DNA of 64,000 nucleotides from the NCBI GenBank assembly GCA_963978545.1, contig OZ021732.1, forward strand, positions 25,616,688 through 25,680,687, in the 5' to 3' direction. The translations under genes were made by a program, and so were the position numbers. This stretch comes from Linyphia triangularis. Lineage: Eukaryota > Arthropoda > Arachnida > Araneae > Linyphiidae. Numbering within the stretch: position 1 is the stretch's first letter; every line of letters begins with the position of its first letter. The notes below the pieces were generated by a model. It was not told where the DNA came from. It did not search any database and saw only the letters and a program-made list of their open reading frames with translations. This document shows, piece by piece, positions 1 through 11,104 of the stretch.

Positions 1-596
1 AACAATTTAATGAAAGAATCATTTTAAAATGCACAAGCAACGTTTTCTTCACTTCTATGCCTAATGCTCAAGTCTAGTTCTTTGGAACAAACTACAAACC
101 ACAATTAATATTCATATGTTTTTAATATTACGCTAGTTCACTAATGTTCAATCAGAGTTTACTCTTGGTTTGTATAATGATTAATTTTACCTTCTTTTAA
201 CGATTACACAGTTTAGTTGTATTTTCCAGTATAACAAGAACAATATTGTTCTAACAAATTTAGGAATCCTGCTCTAATAAAATATGCAGTTCTTTAACAG
301 GCGTTTGGAATAAAAATGTGCAAATGATTCCATAAACATCATTTTGACTAACATTTAACAACTTTAGAATTCCGCAAAAATCCTTTCTACTGCTTAAAGT
401 AACTGTCAGCCGCATTCTACATTTACATATGCGTCACAGCCTTGTTATTATTAATAATATTTTTTTAACCCTGAGCCTTAAGCCCAAGAGTATTGTTTTT
501 AATTAGTCAAAAGTGTGTCCGGTTTCAGTCCTCACTTAATGTTTGGATATGCGCAGGAAAGTTATTGTGTGGGCATGCGCCTGCTCCACCTGCATG
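1..596. other. AT-rich non-coding sequence
   Basis: No reading frame with coding character and no recognisable repeat structure is visible. A few CTTAAG(G)CC-like words recur near 470-490 and again after the promoter-like site at 690-735, which may be the remains of an old repeat. Confidence 0.5.
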
Positions 597-630
597 TATA
601 AAAAGAGATGCATGCTGATGTTGTTCAGTT
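597..630 (+). promoter_or_regulatory. Candidate TATA/Inr core promoter
   Basis: TATAAAAAG begins at 597 and the initiator-like word TCAGTT lies at 625-630, so the putative +1 A (627) is 30 bp after the first T of the TATA box, the spacing typical of arthropod core promoters. GCATGCGC words, NRF1-like, lie just upstream (around 549 and 573). No coding frame follows, so this could be a repeat promoter, such as a degenerate LTR, rather than a host promoter. Confidence 0.35.
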
Positions 631-3179
631 GTATTGATGTATCGATGTTTTATAAAACTTAAATTAAAAAATGAAAAAACTTTATAATGGCCTTGGACTT
701 AAGGCCTAGGTAAACTGTACATCGGTCTTAAGCCGATTATTATTATTAGCATCATTATTTTGATATTGTTGAATTATTACTGTTTCTCTTTTTTTTGTTC
801 ATCGACGTCTATTGAAAACTCCTTTTACATCATAAGTGCTGTATCGTATATAAAAATAATACTTTAATTATTTACATGTAAATTCTGGATAAATGTAAAA
901 TCTTTTTCTCGATTGAAACAATCACCTTAAGCACACGACTTTACATATTTTTCAACTCTAGATAAAACTTTGTTTATTTTAAATCTCCCTTATTAATGTT
1001 CAACAGAACCTTTTTTTTTTTTTTTTCTTTTTCTAAAATATTCTTAAGAGGAACTCTCGTCCTAAGTCCTTTCAGTTAATTATAAATTGAGAACGAGGCC
1101 TGATATTTTTCTTTTTAAATTGCACCTTGTAAAATAAAACTTTTTTTTCCACCAACTTTCTTTAAATAATACTCAGGGGAGTTGACATAATTTGATGAAA
1201 AATGGTATTCTCAATATCATGGCCTTGGTGTTGGGATATATTATAACACATGGCAGGGCTAAATATAGACGAAAAGGGGTTTATGTTTGTTTTAGTTGCA
1301 GTGTTTGTTAGATAAGAGCTTTTAGCAAATTGTGTTTTTTACGTTGGAGATTATCTTTAGTTACGCTAGATAACTTTCTATGCAAATTCAAGAAAACGTC
1401 TTTTGTATCACCATGAACTTGTATAAAAACAGATTGAAAGTTTGGTGAGGTGAAATACATTTCTTTTATGCTGTCATAGATCTAATTTTCAATACTTTTT
1501 CTTGGCGCAGTATGGCCCGAGTGTTGCCCTTGCGCAATAAAACACAACCAATTAATACTTTTTCAACGTTCTTTTTACTCTTAAGTTAATTTGTTTTAAA
1601 ATAACGTCTCCCATAATTCTCTTTATTTTATTACCTTTAGCATAAATGATTTTTTACCGTTATTTGAAGCAAATTGTTCAATATTTGAAGCTAGTTGTAA
1701 CAAGCAGATTCTAAATTTTGGCTTTTTCTTGCTTATTTAAAAATATAACTTTCAGTATTTAATCAAATATTTCAAAGCTATTTGAAATTGATAAATATAA
1801 CACGTTCGTAATAAAAGATTATCAAAGATCCATCATGATGTTTCTCTTGTTTTTAAATATAATAGTGAATTTAATGAGATAATTCGAACGTTGAAGTTAT
1901 AAGGTTTGATTGAAAATTTTAACATGTATATGCATCCACACAAATGAAATAATTTTTCGTAACATTGAAGACAGAGGTACGTTAAGTCCCTCTCCCCCCA
2001 CTCCCTACCATTAATAATTGCAATATTCTGTCCTTTATCTTATGTCTCAATAAAAATACCTAGAAGGTTTTGAAAGCTTAGTGTGGAATTTAAATTGCTT
2101 ATGGCCCAAATCGAATGTATAATTATATTCCGGGCATATTAAAATTTCTTTCAGACTGAAAAAGAAAGATCTTTTCCAAAATTGTAAGATTGGAACGCAG
2201 AAGATTCCGAAAGTGAAATTTGGAATTCAGGTAGTCCATAGACACGAAGAAAGCATTGAAATATTAAAAAATACCTAAGGTAAGTGAGTACTTGTCGCTC
2301 CCTTTAATACTATTTTGAAGCTTAAAAATTAGAGTTTTTACTGCTAGAGATGAATTTTTCAGTGTATTGTAGAATATAAACATTTACATAATTTTAATGT
2401 TCAATTATTATAGTATACAATATTTTCAATTTCATTTTTTTGTTATGTATATACTAATTTATAATTATAAATAAATTTTCACACACTACTTTAGCAATAC
2501 ATTTGTAAATAGGGCTTGGTAAGAAAAAGATTCATTTTAAACCAACCTTTATACAATCGCTCGGCTGATAGAAGTCCACCACAGTAGAAATTTTTGATTT
2601 CCACGTTTTTGAATTAAACACTCTCGAGATCATGCGTATTTTTAGGGGGCAGGTAGTCATAATTCAACTTTGAACGTTAGATTAAAAATTCTTCTACCTT
2701 AGACCAAGAAGATAAACTATGAACTTATTCTATAATTCATTGGCAGTTAGAAGAACGACTCTAGTTATTTCAGTCAATTTTAAAAGCAAAATATAATTAA
2801 TAGGCTAAGTGGATAAAGGGGTATGAGACATTAAAAAAAAATCAAATCTGAGTTTTCACAATGAACGAAGGGATGCGTTTCAAGCTAACTTCTGATACTT
2901 ACACTGGAATTCTAAACTGCTAAGCGAAATATATTTCGATAAGGCATGTTACCTATAAAAAAATTCAAAAATAAATACTTCACGAGGGAATTTCTCAAAA
3001 ACTTCTTTTTGTTACATACCTCCTTCATCCACTTACCCCCTTCAATTAATATCAGCTTAACTGAACAAAGCTCTCGCTTGGGACTCACCCACTTTTCCCT
3101 TTCCACCCACAGCTTTTGTAATTCACCTTAAACGGATTTTAATCACTTTCATTCAATCACAAACATAAATATCTGTTCC
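631..3179. other. Non-coding AT-rich region
   Basis: Nothing supportable was found. Only short chance reading frames and homopolymer runs (for example T-runs near 1011-1026) are present. Confidence 0.5.
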
Positions 3180-3545
3180 CTTTCTCTCCAATCCGATTCT
3201 TCTCATCCGGAATCGATGCTCACTATCACTAATGATAGGCTCCTGTTGAAGAAAACGAAGTATCGATTTCCCGATTACACAAGCGATACAATTAATCGAT
3301 TCCGACGAACAGCTGCAGATAAACATCGAAACGAGGAAACGGCTAAGTTTCGAACGTAAATTCTTTTTTTATTTTTGAGTTTCTAAAGTTCTTTAAATGT
3401 GAATGACGTGGCTATCGGATATCGGTTATGGAAACAGAATGTCGTGTAATTTCGTGTCTGGTCGTGGACGCATTCGAATTAAAGTAGTTCGTGGTCTGCT
3501 ACTTACTATTAATAAGTTGTAAATAAATCGAAGAAGAGATGTAAG
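3180..3545 (+). promoter_or_regulatory. CpG-dense segment with a 47-codon ORF
   Basis: This stretch is clearly richer in CpG, with many CGA, TCG and CGT words, than the surrounding AT-rich sequence. It contains a short frame, ATG 3216 to TAA 3357-3359, whose product would be basic and hydrophilic (motifs KKTKYRFPDYTSD and RFRRTAADKHRNEE). The frame could run into a weak donor (AC|GTAAAT at 3355/3356), and GT-type donors also occur near 3540. It looks like a promoter or first-exon region, possibly for the PGM2-like gene downstream on the same strand. No homologue is recognised and the ORF may be chance. Confidence 0.3.
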
Positions 3546-3820
3546 CCTCCCACTTTTAAATATGTTCTATTATATAGTTATACGATTATATTTCTTTTGT
3601 TGATGGGGTAACATAAAGAATCGAGTTTTTTTGCGTTGGTCTTATTTAAAACTTTTGTGACTGTTTAATATGCAACTAAAAATTGTGGCTAATAAGTTGC
3701 TGATCAATCACTAGAAGTTAAAGACTTGATTCAAGAAATATTTTTTTTGTGTGCTACTTGAGAGCAAAAAGATTTAAAATGAAACATTCATTCAATTCTA
3801 TTTTAAACTTATTAACCTAG

Positions 3821-3935
3821 AGGGACTTTCCGAAAATTTTGGAAAAAGAACCCGAACTTTCACGAACCGTTGGAGGATCACCAATGCCATTTTCGAAACA
3901 CCAGTTCCTATTTTTACGCCGGATAAGGCAGATAG
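3821..3935 (+). CDS. Candidate 5' exon of the PGM2-like gene
   Basis: A 115-nt segment is bounded by an acceptor-like ...TTATTAACCTAG and a good donor GATAG|GTAAGC. It is CpG-richer than its flanks. In one frame it is fully open and ends one base into a codon. A plausible acceptor just before the PGM2-like start (TTGAAAG|TG ATG GCG, about 8820) supplies two bases, so the phases would join and give an N-terminal extension beginning at an internal ATG with good context (MPFSKHQFLFLRRIRQ...). That extension is basic and hydrophobic, resembling a targeting peptide. A second frame is also open across the same exon, so the assignment is weak. The linkage is inferred from phase compatibility only. 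Confidence 0.25.
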
Positions 3936-5196
3936 GTAAGCAATTCTATAATGTTTGGATTTTGATTTTAAACACTTTCAATTCAAATTAATGTAACGCT
4001 AAGACTTCTTCATTATCTTTTATCTTAATGAAGTTTGATCGATAAAAATATTCGTTAATTAAAAGTTCCAATGAGTCCCAAAACACATTCTTCAATTTTC
4101 TTCTAGAAATCTAGAAACAATCTGTAGACTTAATTTCAGAAATTAGTTTAGATTTTCTTTCTAGAGTAAGTAGAATCTATACAGGTTAAAAACTTCCAAG
4201 GTGTAACTAGTATACTTTAAGTCGTATTTTATAATAGTTGGGATGATATTTTGCTAAAAAGAAGCATTTGAAATATAGTTATATTTGCTGTACAGCAAGA
4301 TTTTTTTTTTTTTTTACTCTCTTGATATAAATTAAAGAACAACATTGCTGCGAGAGCTTTGAATTTAAAATTTTCCACAAGTAATGAAACTTTGATATTA
4401 TTTAATTTCTATAATGTATTCACAATTTAAACAATAAACTGTAGGGTATATCAGAATACTCTTTTGGGTAATTTACGATAATTTGAAACTGTATTTGTGT
4501 TAGCTTCGACGAAAAACTGAAGTATTAGGTGAACGTTAAAAATTTTTTTTTAACCACAGAACTGTGCTTGGAAAATTCTCAATATGTTTTTTACTCTTCT
4601 AACCTTCATTGTTAGATATACAGTTCCTATAGGGCATAACCCTTCGATATAGTTACAGCCATTTATCTCGCTGCCAAGACAGGTCCCATCTCAAACTTTT
4701 ATCCAGACCCATCACTCTATTCTTCCTATTACACTTGATAGTAATTTGTTTGCTTTGTGCAATCCTTAATTTTCTCATGAGCATTCAAAACAAGTCATAT
4801 TGTATTACCTATTTAGACAGATTATCTCAGTAGCTTTTTTATTGTTAACAGAATGCTAATTAAAGAAAAGGATCGCCAGCCTGTCTCTCCTCCATATTGT
4901 TGCACAAATTGTCTGTATAAAGTTGTAAATAGTGACGTATTATTTTGAAATTCTATTGCAATTTATTTTATCTTATTTTTTTTATTAACAACGATAATAC
5001 AGGTCAGAAAAAGGTGGCAACACCTAAAGCAATCGAGAAATTTCGAGATGTTTCTTTTTCGACAAATTGGCTGGATATTTCGAGAATGTTCTCACACGCC
5101 TGGTATAAATAAGCCCGGAGAACGGGAAAGTTTTCAGCGTGACTTCGGATCCCGATGAAAGCTGAACGCTTTGTTTACCTATTGGAGTGAGTTTGT
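3936..5196. other. Non-coding region
   Basis: No gene is supported. Slightly GC-richer patches, such as 4620-4740, have no coherent frame or repeat identity that I recognise. Confidence 0.45.
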
Positions 5197-5208
5197 ATAA
5201 TCGCTGAA

Positions 5209-5517
5209 GGGCTCCCAATAGTCTAGCCGGTAGAGTATCGAGCTCATAAGCGGAGGGTTGTGGGTTCTGTCCTCGGTCCGCCAAATATCGGTGTGTACCT
5301 AATGTACCTAATGGGGGCTGGTGCACATTAAATCTGTTGTGGCCTCAATGTCCTCTCGTTGGTGTGGTGGGGTTGGAGAGAGGGATTTACACTAGAAGAT
5401 TTCAATCTCGTATTCTTCTAGATGCTCAAAATTACGAGTCGTATTTGGCTGTGTAAAGCACTTTATAAGTGGCAGAAATAGACAGTCGGTGCTTTCAAAA
5501 CAAAACAAACAAAACAA
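5209..5517 (+). mobile_element. tRNA-derived SINE, full length (family A)
   Basis: The 5' head (5209-5285) is tRNA-like, with A-box-like TAGCCGGTAGAG, an anticodon-loop-like CTCATAA (CAT, tRNA-Met-like) and a B-box-like GTGGGTTCTGTCC. An unrelated body follows, then an A/C-rich (AAAC)n-type tail. It is flanked by a perfect 12-bp target-site duplication, ATAATCGCTGAA, at 5197-5208 and 5518-5529. The body recurs as a truncated copy at 8603-8790. The head is decayed relative to a functional tRNA. Confidence 0.85.
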
Positions 5518-5529
5518 ATAATCGCTGAA

Positions 5530-8043
5530 TTCGAAGTTGTTTTTATGGAAGCTTGTATGGAAGCTTGTGAGCTTGAAGCTTATGGACTTTTGTGAGCTCT
5601 TGAAGAGAGAATAAATATTTTTATACCATAAAAACTGCGCCATCATTGCCTCGGTGGAAAAATTCATAACAATATACTTTCAAAACATGAATTCTTACAC
5701 CAGGCGTCATTTTGAAAAACCATTGTAAGCCATTAGAAAATGTGAAAGAAAACAACAAGTGATTTTCTTTTATTATTAAATTTAAAAAAAAAGTTTTGGG
5801 AAATTCGCTTATAAAAAGTTTTTAAAGTTTAAAAAATAATAAAACCTATAAAAAAAAAGTTTTTAATATAAATCCTTTATATGCCAATTTTTAAATTCAT
5901 TAACAAAGCACCGTTTTCTGTTGTCAACGTGTACCTGGTGTTGGTATCTAATTCTTAATTGTTGATCTGTTGTCACTTAAATAATTTACGTTTTAAAGAA
6001 GTATACTTTTAGATAGTTGTGGACAAAAAATTAATTATTAGGTCCATGGGCCAGGGATAGGTTAACAATGCCTCTTACAAACTAATTTTAAGCCAACGGA
6101 TCAATATGTGTAATTGAGGTATTCGCTAATGTGAAAATTTCATGTATTAAACAAATAAATTAACATAAATCGCAGTTATTTAATAACTTTTGGCTTGAGA
6201 CAAGATATTTCAAACAACAGTGTTTGGATTGACGAAATTTTTAATTAACAACAGTTTGCAGAGATGTTTTGTTCCAGTTCCTCGTGTAATCACATCTCCA
6301 CGCTGACTCTAAACATCTCGATATAAACAATATAATCAATTTGTACCATTAATCAATTTTTGTTGATAATGCTTTCAAAAGGTGTTTCTAGTTTTCTAAG
6401 AATAAGGTTGTTGAGTATATATATGAAGAAAATCGGACATAACAACAAATAGCGCAAACTCAGAAACATAGCATTAAATAAAGCCCCAGACTAATACTTC
6501 TGAAAAACTAATAACTTCCTTTCGGTTGAGGGCTGAAATACTCTCCATCAACTTTACACATCTTATTAACGACTTCCAAGATATAACCAATAACTAATTT
6601 TCCTTGCTTTAAGAGTCCATCAAGAGATTTCCGGGGCCGGATAGACGGTCTCCAGGATCATTAGCAAGTAAAAGAATTACCACTTCTATGCCCACCAATC
6701 AGGAAAAGATTGCCCACAGATGACGTCATTAAAAGCCTCGAAATCAGATTTTAGGGCGAGATTAAGGTCAGGGTATGGCCGTCACGTAATTATGCTTATG
6801 AAGATACATGGTTATTTTGTGAAAGCGGTATCCATTAACGCACAAGGAAGGATTGTATTTTTGCTAAACCTCAACGTTGATTGGATAGGCCTGATGGGTT
6901 TTATTTGTATTGTTGATCACGTGATTTGTATTGTTGATTCATTCGAGTTCGGCGTTATGTGGATTAAATCTTGTGATTTAAAACTCTACATGATAAAGAC
7001 CCTAGGTAAAAACTACTATTTGATTGCAACTTTGACAAGTTTGAGATATATAATTGTTTGTATCAGTATATTTGCTTCAATTTTGTCGTTTATGCAGCGA
7101 TATTTTTTTCTGTACCCATGAGGCAAAGCGATTCTTTTCGATTTTCTTTATCAAATTTTGTCATACTTTCAGGTAAGAACTGTTTGGTAAATTATGTCGG
7201 AATAAACTTCAAAATTATTAATCTTTTTTTTTAATTGAAATCGTAAAGTGAATCTTTGGCTTCCCCGTTTTAGTGAATGATAGGAAGGTAAATCCGTTAA
7301 ATTGGGTTAGTTAAGTAAGAAAATCCTGTTCAAAGGTACAAATCTCATATATTTATATGGGTGGTAAAAAAGTGGAAGGAGGAAAATTTTAATATTTGTG
7401 TTGGTGGTTGAAAATAAATAGAAATTTTTTATACGAACATAAATTATTGTATCCTCTGGTGACATCCTTTTTAAAATTAAAACGATTCCTTGGCAGCCTC
7501 CAATTCATCCGTATATTTTCATGAAAACCCTCGAAAATTTCTCAATTCATGGAACATCAACTTGATGGCATCGTGATTGTCACATGTAAATTAAATTAGT
7601 CTATAGAAAAACCATACTTCAGATGCTTAGTAGGTCGTAAAATCGATTATCGTCGTTTAAAATGAGGTTCGTTATCGATAACACCCTTGTCTATCACTTC
7701 ACATGATTCCTACAGACAAAACCAAACAAAAATTTCATTTCATGTTTCATGCAATTGTTCAAAAAGAATTTTACTTAGTTAAACTTCTTGTTTGAAGGGC
7801 AATAGATAGAATTCAAAATAAGAAAGTCCATATTTTCAATCAACAACTCCCCTGAGCGGCTTGGGCTTTCCAATATTATCATGGTACTATATTAATATAA
7901 ACGGATTGAGACCCATTGTAACTTGGAAATCCACTTCTATGAAGATTTTTCAATTGTTGGATGGCAGTACAATTTTATTTCTCTTTAGAGCTTGCTAGAG
8001 ACAAGTATATACGATTATGTAAGGCCAAGGTGAATGAATAGAA
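5530..8043. other. Non-coding region with a MITE fragment
   Basis: No host gene is supported. 5845-5965 is a fragment of the MITE family described at 35716-36245, sharing the ATAAATCCTTTATATG terminus. An open frame at 6720-7121 exists but has no domain signature and strongly biased hydrophobic composition, so it is not called. Around 6895-6945 an ATTTGTATTGTTGAT word is duplicated around a palindromic GATCACGTGAT. Confidence 0.4.
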
Positions 8044-8290
8044 CAGGGGTCGGCAGACTTTTTTTTTCAGAGCAGTAATCAGAATCACAAATTTTTTAAA
8101 GAGCTGCAAAATAAATATAAACATTTCCAATACGATCTTTTAGCTATAAATATTTATGTATCATTTTAACGTGGGAATTGGAATGAATGCGTACAATTCA
8201 GTTCATTTCCACGATTTTCCTCCTCAATTTTTCTCTTTCTTTTGAACGAAGGCGTGGCTAAGCAGCTCTAAAAGCGTTTAAATTAATAAA
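8044..8290 (+). repeat. Possible hAT-type element remnant
   Basis: The start CAGGGGTCGGCAGACTTTTT resembles the terminal inverted repeat typical of some hAT-superfamily elements, and AGAGCTGCAAA follows. A weak inverted match (AGCAGCTCTAAAAG) lies near 8260. No 8-bp target duplication was found, so the boundaries are uncertain. Confidence 0.3.
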
Positions 8291-8602
8291 GTATCATGAG
8301 AAAATCGACAGGACTTATTAGTCCCATTAGTAAAAAAAGGATTAGATTCGTAGACGCCGACACAGCACTGGAAATAAATCAGTACTGGGAAGGCTTCATC
8401 TTATGCACAACTTGGTCATGATCGTTAGGTCAAACATTTACTAAGAGTTATGACGTCACACGCATAAAGTTCATAATAATGCATTTTAAAAATTACTGAA
8501 GTGATCTGAAGAAATAATCTAGTTTAAAATATCGATGGTTTAAATTTGAGAAAATGATAAATCTGTTTGTCTTATTACTAGCTTGTAAGAAAATATTTTA
8601 TT

Positions 8603-8790
8603 GCTGCACATTAAATCTGTCGTGGCTTCAATGTCTTCTCGTTGGTGTGGTGGAGTTGGAGAGAGGAGAAGATTATTAAGCACTATAAGATTTCTATCTC
8701 GTATTCTTCTAGATGCTCAAAATTATGACACGAATTTAGTTGTGTTAAGCACTTAAGAAATAGACAGTCGGTAGTTCCAAACAAACAGAC
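8603..8790 (+). mobile_element. 5'-truncated SINE (family A)
   Basis: This segment matches the body and tail of the SINE at 5209-5517 but lacks the tRNA-like head. It ends in an ACAAACAGAC-type tail and is bracketed by a perfect 12-bp duplication, AAATATTTTATT, at 8591-8602 and 8791-8802. The insertion sits only 20 bp (after the duplication) upstream of the PGM2-like ATG at 8823, so it lies either in that gene's 5' UTR or at the very end of an upstream intron. Confidence 0.85.
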
Positions 8791-8822
8791 AAATATTTTA
8801 TTTCCAAATTTAATTGAAAGTG

Positions 8823-10649
8823 ATGGCGATGGAAAAAGAAATCGACGTAAAGGAATTGGAAAGTAAGATCGAAGAATATCTGAAATTTTCGGATGGTTTG
8901 CAAACAGGTTCAGAATTAAAAGAAATGATAAAAGAAGAGAAGAAGGATGTTTTAAATAAGATTATGATGAATCGTTTAAATTTCGGCACAGCGGGCATAC
9001 GTGGACGAATGGGACCTGGTTATGATGCTATGAATGACTTGGTTGTAATCCAGACCTCCCAGGGTATCGCTGAATATTTAGATAGTATAATTAAAGATGA
9101 TGACAGAAACAGGGGAGTCGTAATCGGCTTCGATAATCGTCATAACAGTGAAAGATTCGCTCATTTGGTTGCAGTGTCCTTTCTTCTCAAGGAATTCAAA
9201 GTGTACTTATTTTCGACCATAGTGCCCACTCCATTTGTTCCTTACTCGATTGTAAGATTAAAATGTCTTCTTGGAGTTATGGTGACAGCCTCTCACAACG
9301 CAAAAGAGTACAATGGCTTGAAAGTATATTGGTCCAACGGAGCACAGATTTTATCAGAATACGTAGAAAGTATTCAAGAAAGCATTTTAAAGAACTTGGA
9401 ACCCTGGCCAGATTCGAAAGACACTTCACTCGTCTGGACGTCCACTCTAATAGTTGATCCTTTGGCGGATATCATCAAAATGTACTTTGATGAGATAAAA
9501 ACCAATTTGTTTTTGAGTGACGGAGATCAAACGGATTGGAAATCGCTTAAAATTGCCTTCACGTCGCTCCATGGAGTTTCTCATGGCTTCTTGAAAAGGG
9601 GTTTTCAGATGTTGAATTTTAAGAATTTCTTTCCAGTGAAGGAACAAATGCAACCTGATCCCGACTTTCCCACTGTCGAGGTCCCAAACCCGGAGGAAGA
9701 CAAAATTTTTGATGAAGCCATCTGGACTGCAGAAGAAAACGACTGCCAGCTCATCTTTGCTCTCGATCCTGATGCGGATCGCTTCAGAATGGCCGAGGCG
9801 ATCGAAGGTGGAAGATGGCACATATTCACTGGCAACGAAATCGCAGCCCTCTTAGGATCATATCTGTGGAAGGTCGACCCTCAGCATAAGTTCAATCCTG
9901 TTCAGTACTGCATGATATCCAGTGTCGTTTCGTCGAAGATTTTAAGGAGTATGTCGGTAAAAGAAGGCTTTAGATTTTACGATACATTGACTGGTTTCAA
10001 GTGGATTGCCAACATGGCTGATGATTGCACGAAAAGTGGTATGAAATTTTTATTCGGATTTGAAGAGGCTTTAGGATTCATGTGTGGTTCTATGGTGATG
10101 GACAAGGATGGTATTTTGACTGCCATGCACGTCCTAACGATGGCCAACCAAGTTTATAACGACGGCAGTCGATTTTTCGACCTACTGAACGAGTTGCATA
10201 CGAAATATGGTTTTCATTATAGTCATAACTCTTATTTTATATGTGATAATCATGATGCTGTCAAATCGATGTTCCATGAATTGAGAAATTTCGGAGGAGT
10301 CCCAGAAAAATATCCAGAAAAATTGGAATACGGAAGGGAATCGTTAAAAGTTTTAAGAGTAAGAGATGTCACCGCAGGATACGATAGTTTATGGGATGAT
10401 AAGAAATGCAATTTACCGTTGTCCCCGTCAACCGAAATGATAACATTCTTTTTTGAAAACATCGAGGTGACGATCCGAAGCAGTGGTACTGAGTCCAAAT
10501 TGAAATATTATTCGGAACTTTTAAAAATGGCACCACAAAAAGAATGGCAGAGTTTACGGATGAAGCTTATTGAGGTGGTCAAGACAGTCATAAAAAGCTG
10601 GATTCGACCTGAAGAGAATGGGTTTGAATATCCTCAAGTGACTGACTAG
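8823..10649 (+). CDS. Phosphoglucomutase-2-like enzyme, single-exon frame
   Basis: The frame encodes 608 residues, close to animal PGM2/PGM2L1 length. It belongs to the alpha-D-phosphohexomutase superfamily, whose animal PGM2 members interconvert pentose or hexose 1- and 5/6-phosphates, with PGM2L1 making glucose-1,6-bisphosphate in the cytosol. Visible blocks are FGTAGIRGRMGPG near the N-terminus, the phosphoserine loop TASHN (Ser157), the metal-binding loop DPDADR (315-320), the sugar-binding loop GFEEALGF (from 412) and the phosphate-binding loop RSSGTESK (550-557). The serine, three Asp and sugar-loop glutamates are kept. Family-typical prolines after TASHN and after SGTE are replaced by Ala and Ser. 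The start is the first in-frame ATG (8823); a second follows at 8829. There is no frameshift or stop across 1.8 kb, so it is under selection or very young. Lack of introns suggests a retrocopy or a one-coding-exon gene; no poly(A) remnant or target duplication was found. Confidence 0.93.
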   Translation: MAMEKEIDVKELESKIEEYLKFSDGLQTGSELKEMIKEEKKDVLNKIMMNRLNFGTAGIRGRMGPGYDAMNDLVVIQTSQGIAEYLDSIIKDDDRNRGVVIGFDNRHNSERFAHLVAVSFLLKEFKVYLFSTIVPTPFVPYSIVRLKCLLGVMVTASHNAKEYNGLKVYWSNGAQILSEYVESIQESILKNLEPWPDSKDTSLVWTSTLIVDPLADIIKMYFDEIKTNLFLSDGDQTDWKSLKIAFTSLHGVSHGFLKRGFQMLNFKNFFPVKEQMQPDPDFPTVEVPNPEEDKIFDEAIWTAEENDCQLIFALDPDADRFRMAEAIEGGRWHIFTGNEIAALLGSYLWKVDPQHKFNPVQYCMISSVVSSKILRSMSVKEGFRFYDTLTGFKWIANMADDCTKSGMKFLFGFEEALGFMCGSMVMDKDGILTAMHVLTMANQVYNDGSRFFDLLNELHTKYGFHYSHNSYFICDNHDAVKSMFHELRNFGGVPEKYPEKLEYGRESLKVLRVRDVTAGYDSLWDDKKCNLPLSPSTEMITFFFENIEVTIRSSGTESKLKYYSELLKMAPQKEWQSLRMKLIEVVKTVIKSWIRPEENGFEYPQVTD

Positions 10650-10680
10650 CATTATATTTTAAACAAAATTTTACATTGGT

Positions 10681-10686
10681 AATAAA
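10681..10686 (+). terminator. AATAAA poly(A) signal of the PGM2-like gene
   Basis: A canonical AATAAA lies 32 bp after the stop codon of the PGM2-like frame, followed by a GT/T-containing stretch. This fits a very short 3' UTR. Confidence 0.6.
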
Positions 10687-11104
10687 TAGTTGTCCGTATT
10701 TAAAAAGTGTCCTATCATTGCCTCTATTGCGGTATTTCCTCCAAGTCTTAATTTCCTTTTACTGGATTTGGTTGAAAATCAACTTATCGCCATGTTTACA
10801 TTAAGTTAGGAATAATTATCATATAGTACAATTATAAAACCAGCAAAAAAAATATATAACTTCTTGATTATAAATATGATACCTAATTTTTCATTACTTA
10901 CAATGCAGCGTGTTTCACAAAGGTTGCTGCTGAGTGATTAGAGATAGGATATTAAATTTAAATATCAACTAGGTGTGTGGAACATCACACAAGTTTTAAT
11001 TAGAATATAATGCCAGTCACTGTATTGAAATTAACGTGGAATGGTGTTATTTACCGTTTTCATATTTCTATACATTTAAAAAATAATATAACTCATAAAA
11101 ATAG
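10687..11104. other. Short intergenic stretch
   Basis: AT-rich, with nothing recognisable. A phrase near 10970 (AGGTGTGTGGAACATCAC) recurs in altered form near 36830, suggesting a shared old repeat flank. Confidence 0.35.

Noticed and set aside
6720..7121. 133-codon open frame on +
   Set aside because: No domain, splice context or poly(A) signal; hydrophobic AT-driven composition; not distinguishable from chance.
9447..9835. Minus-strand frames of 124 and 76 codons
   Set aside because: Antisense shadows of the PGM2-like coding sequence.
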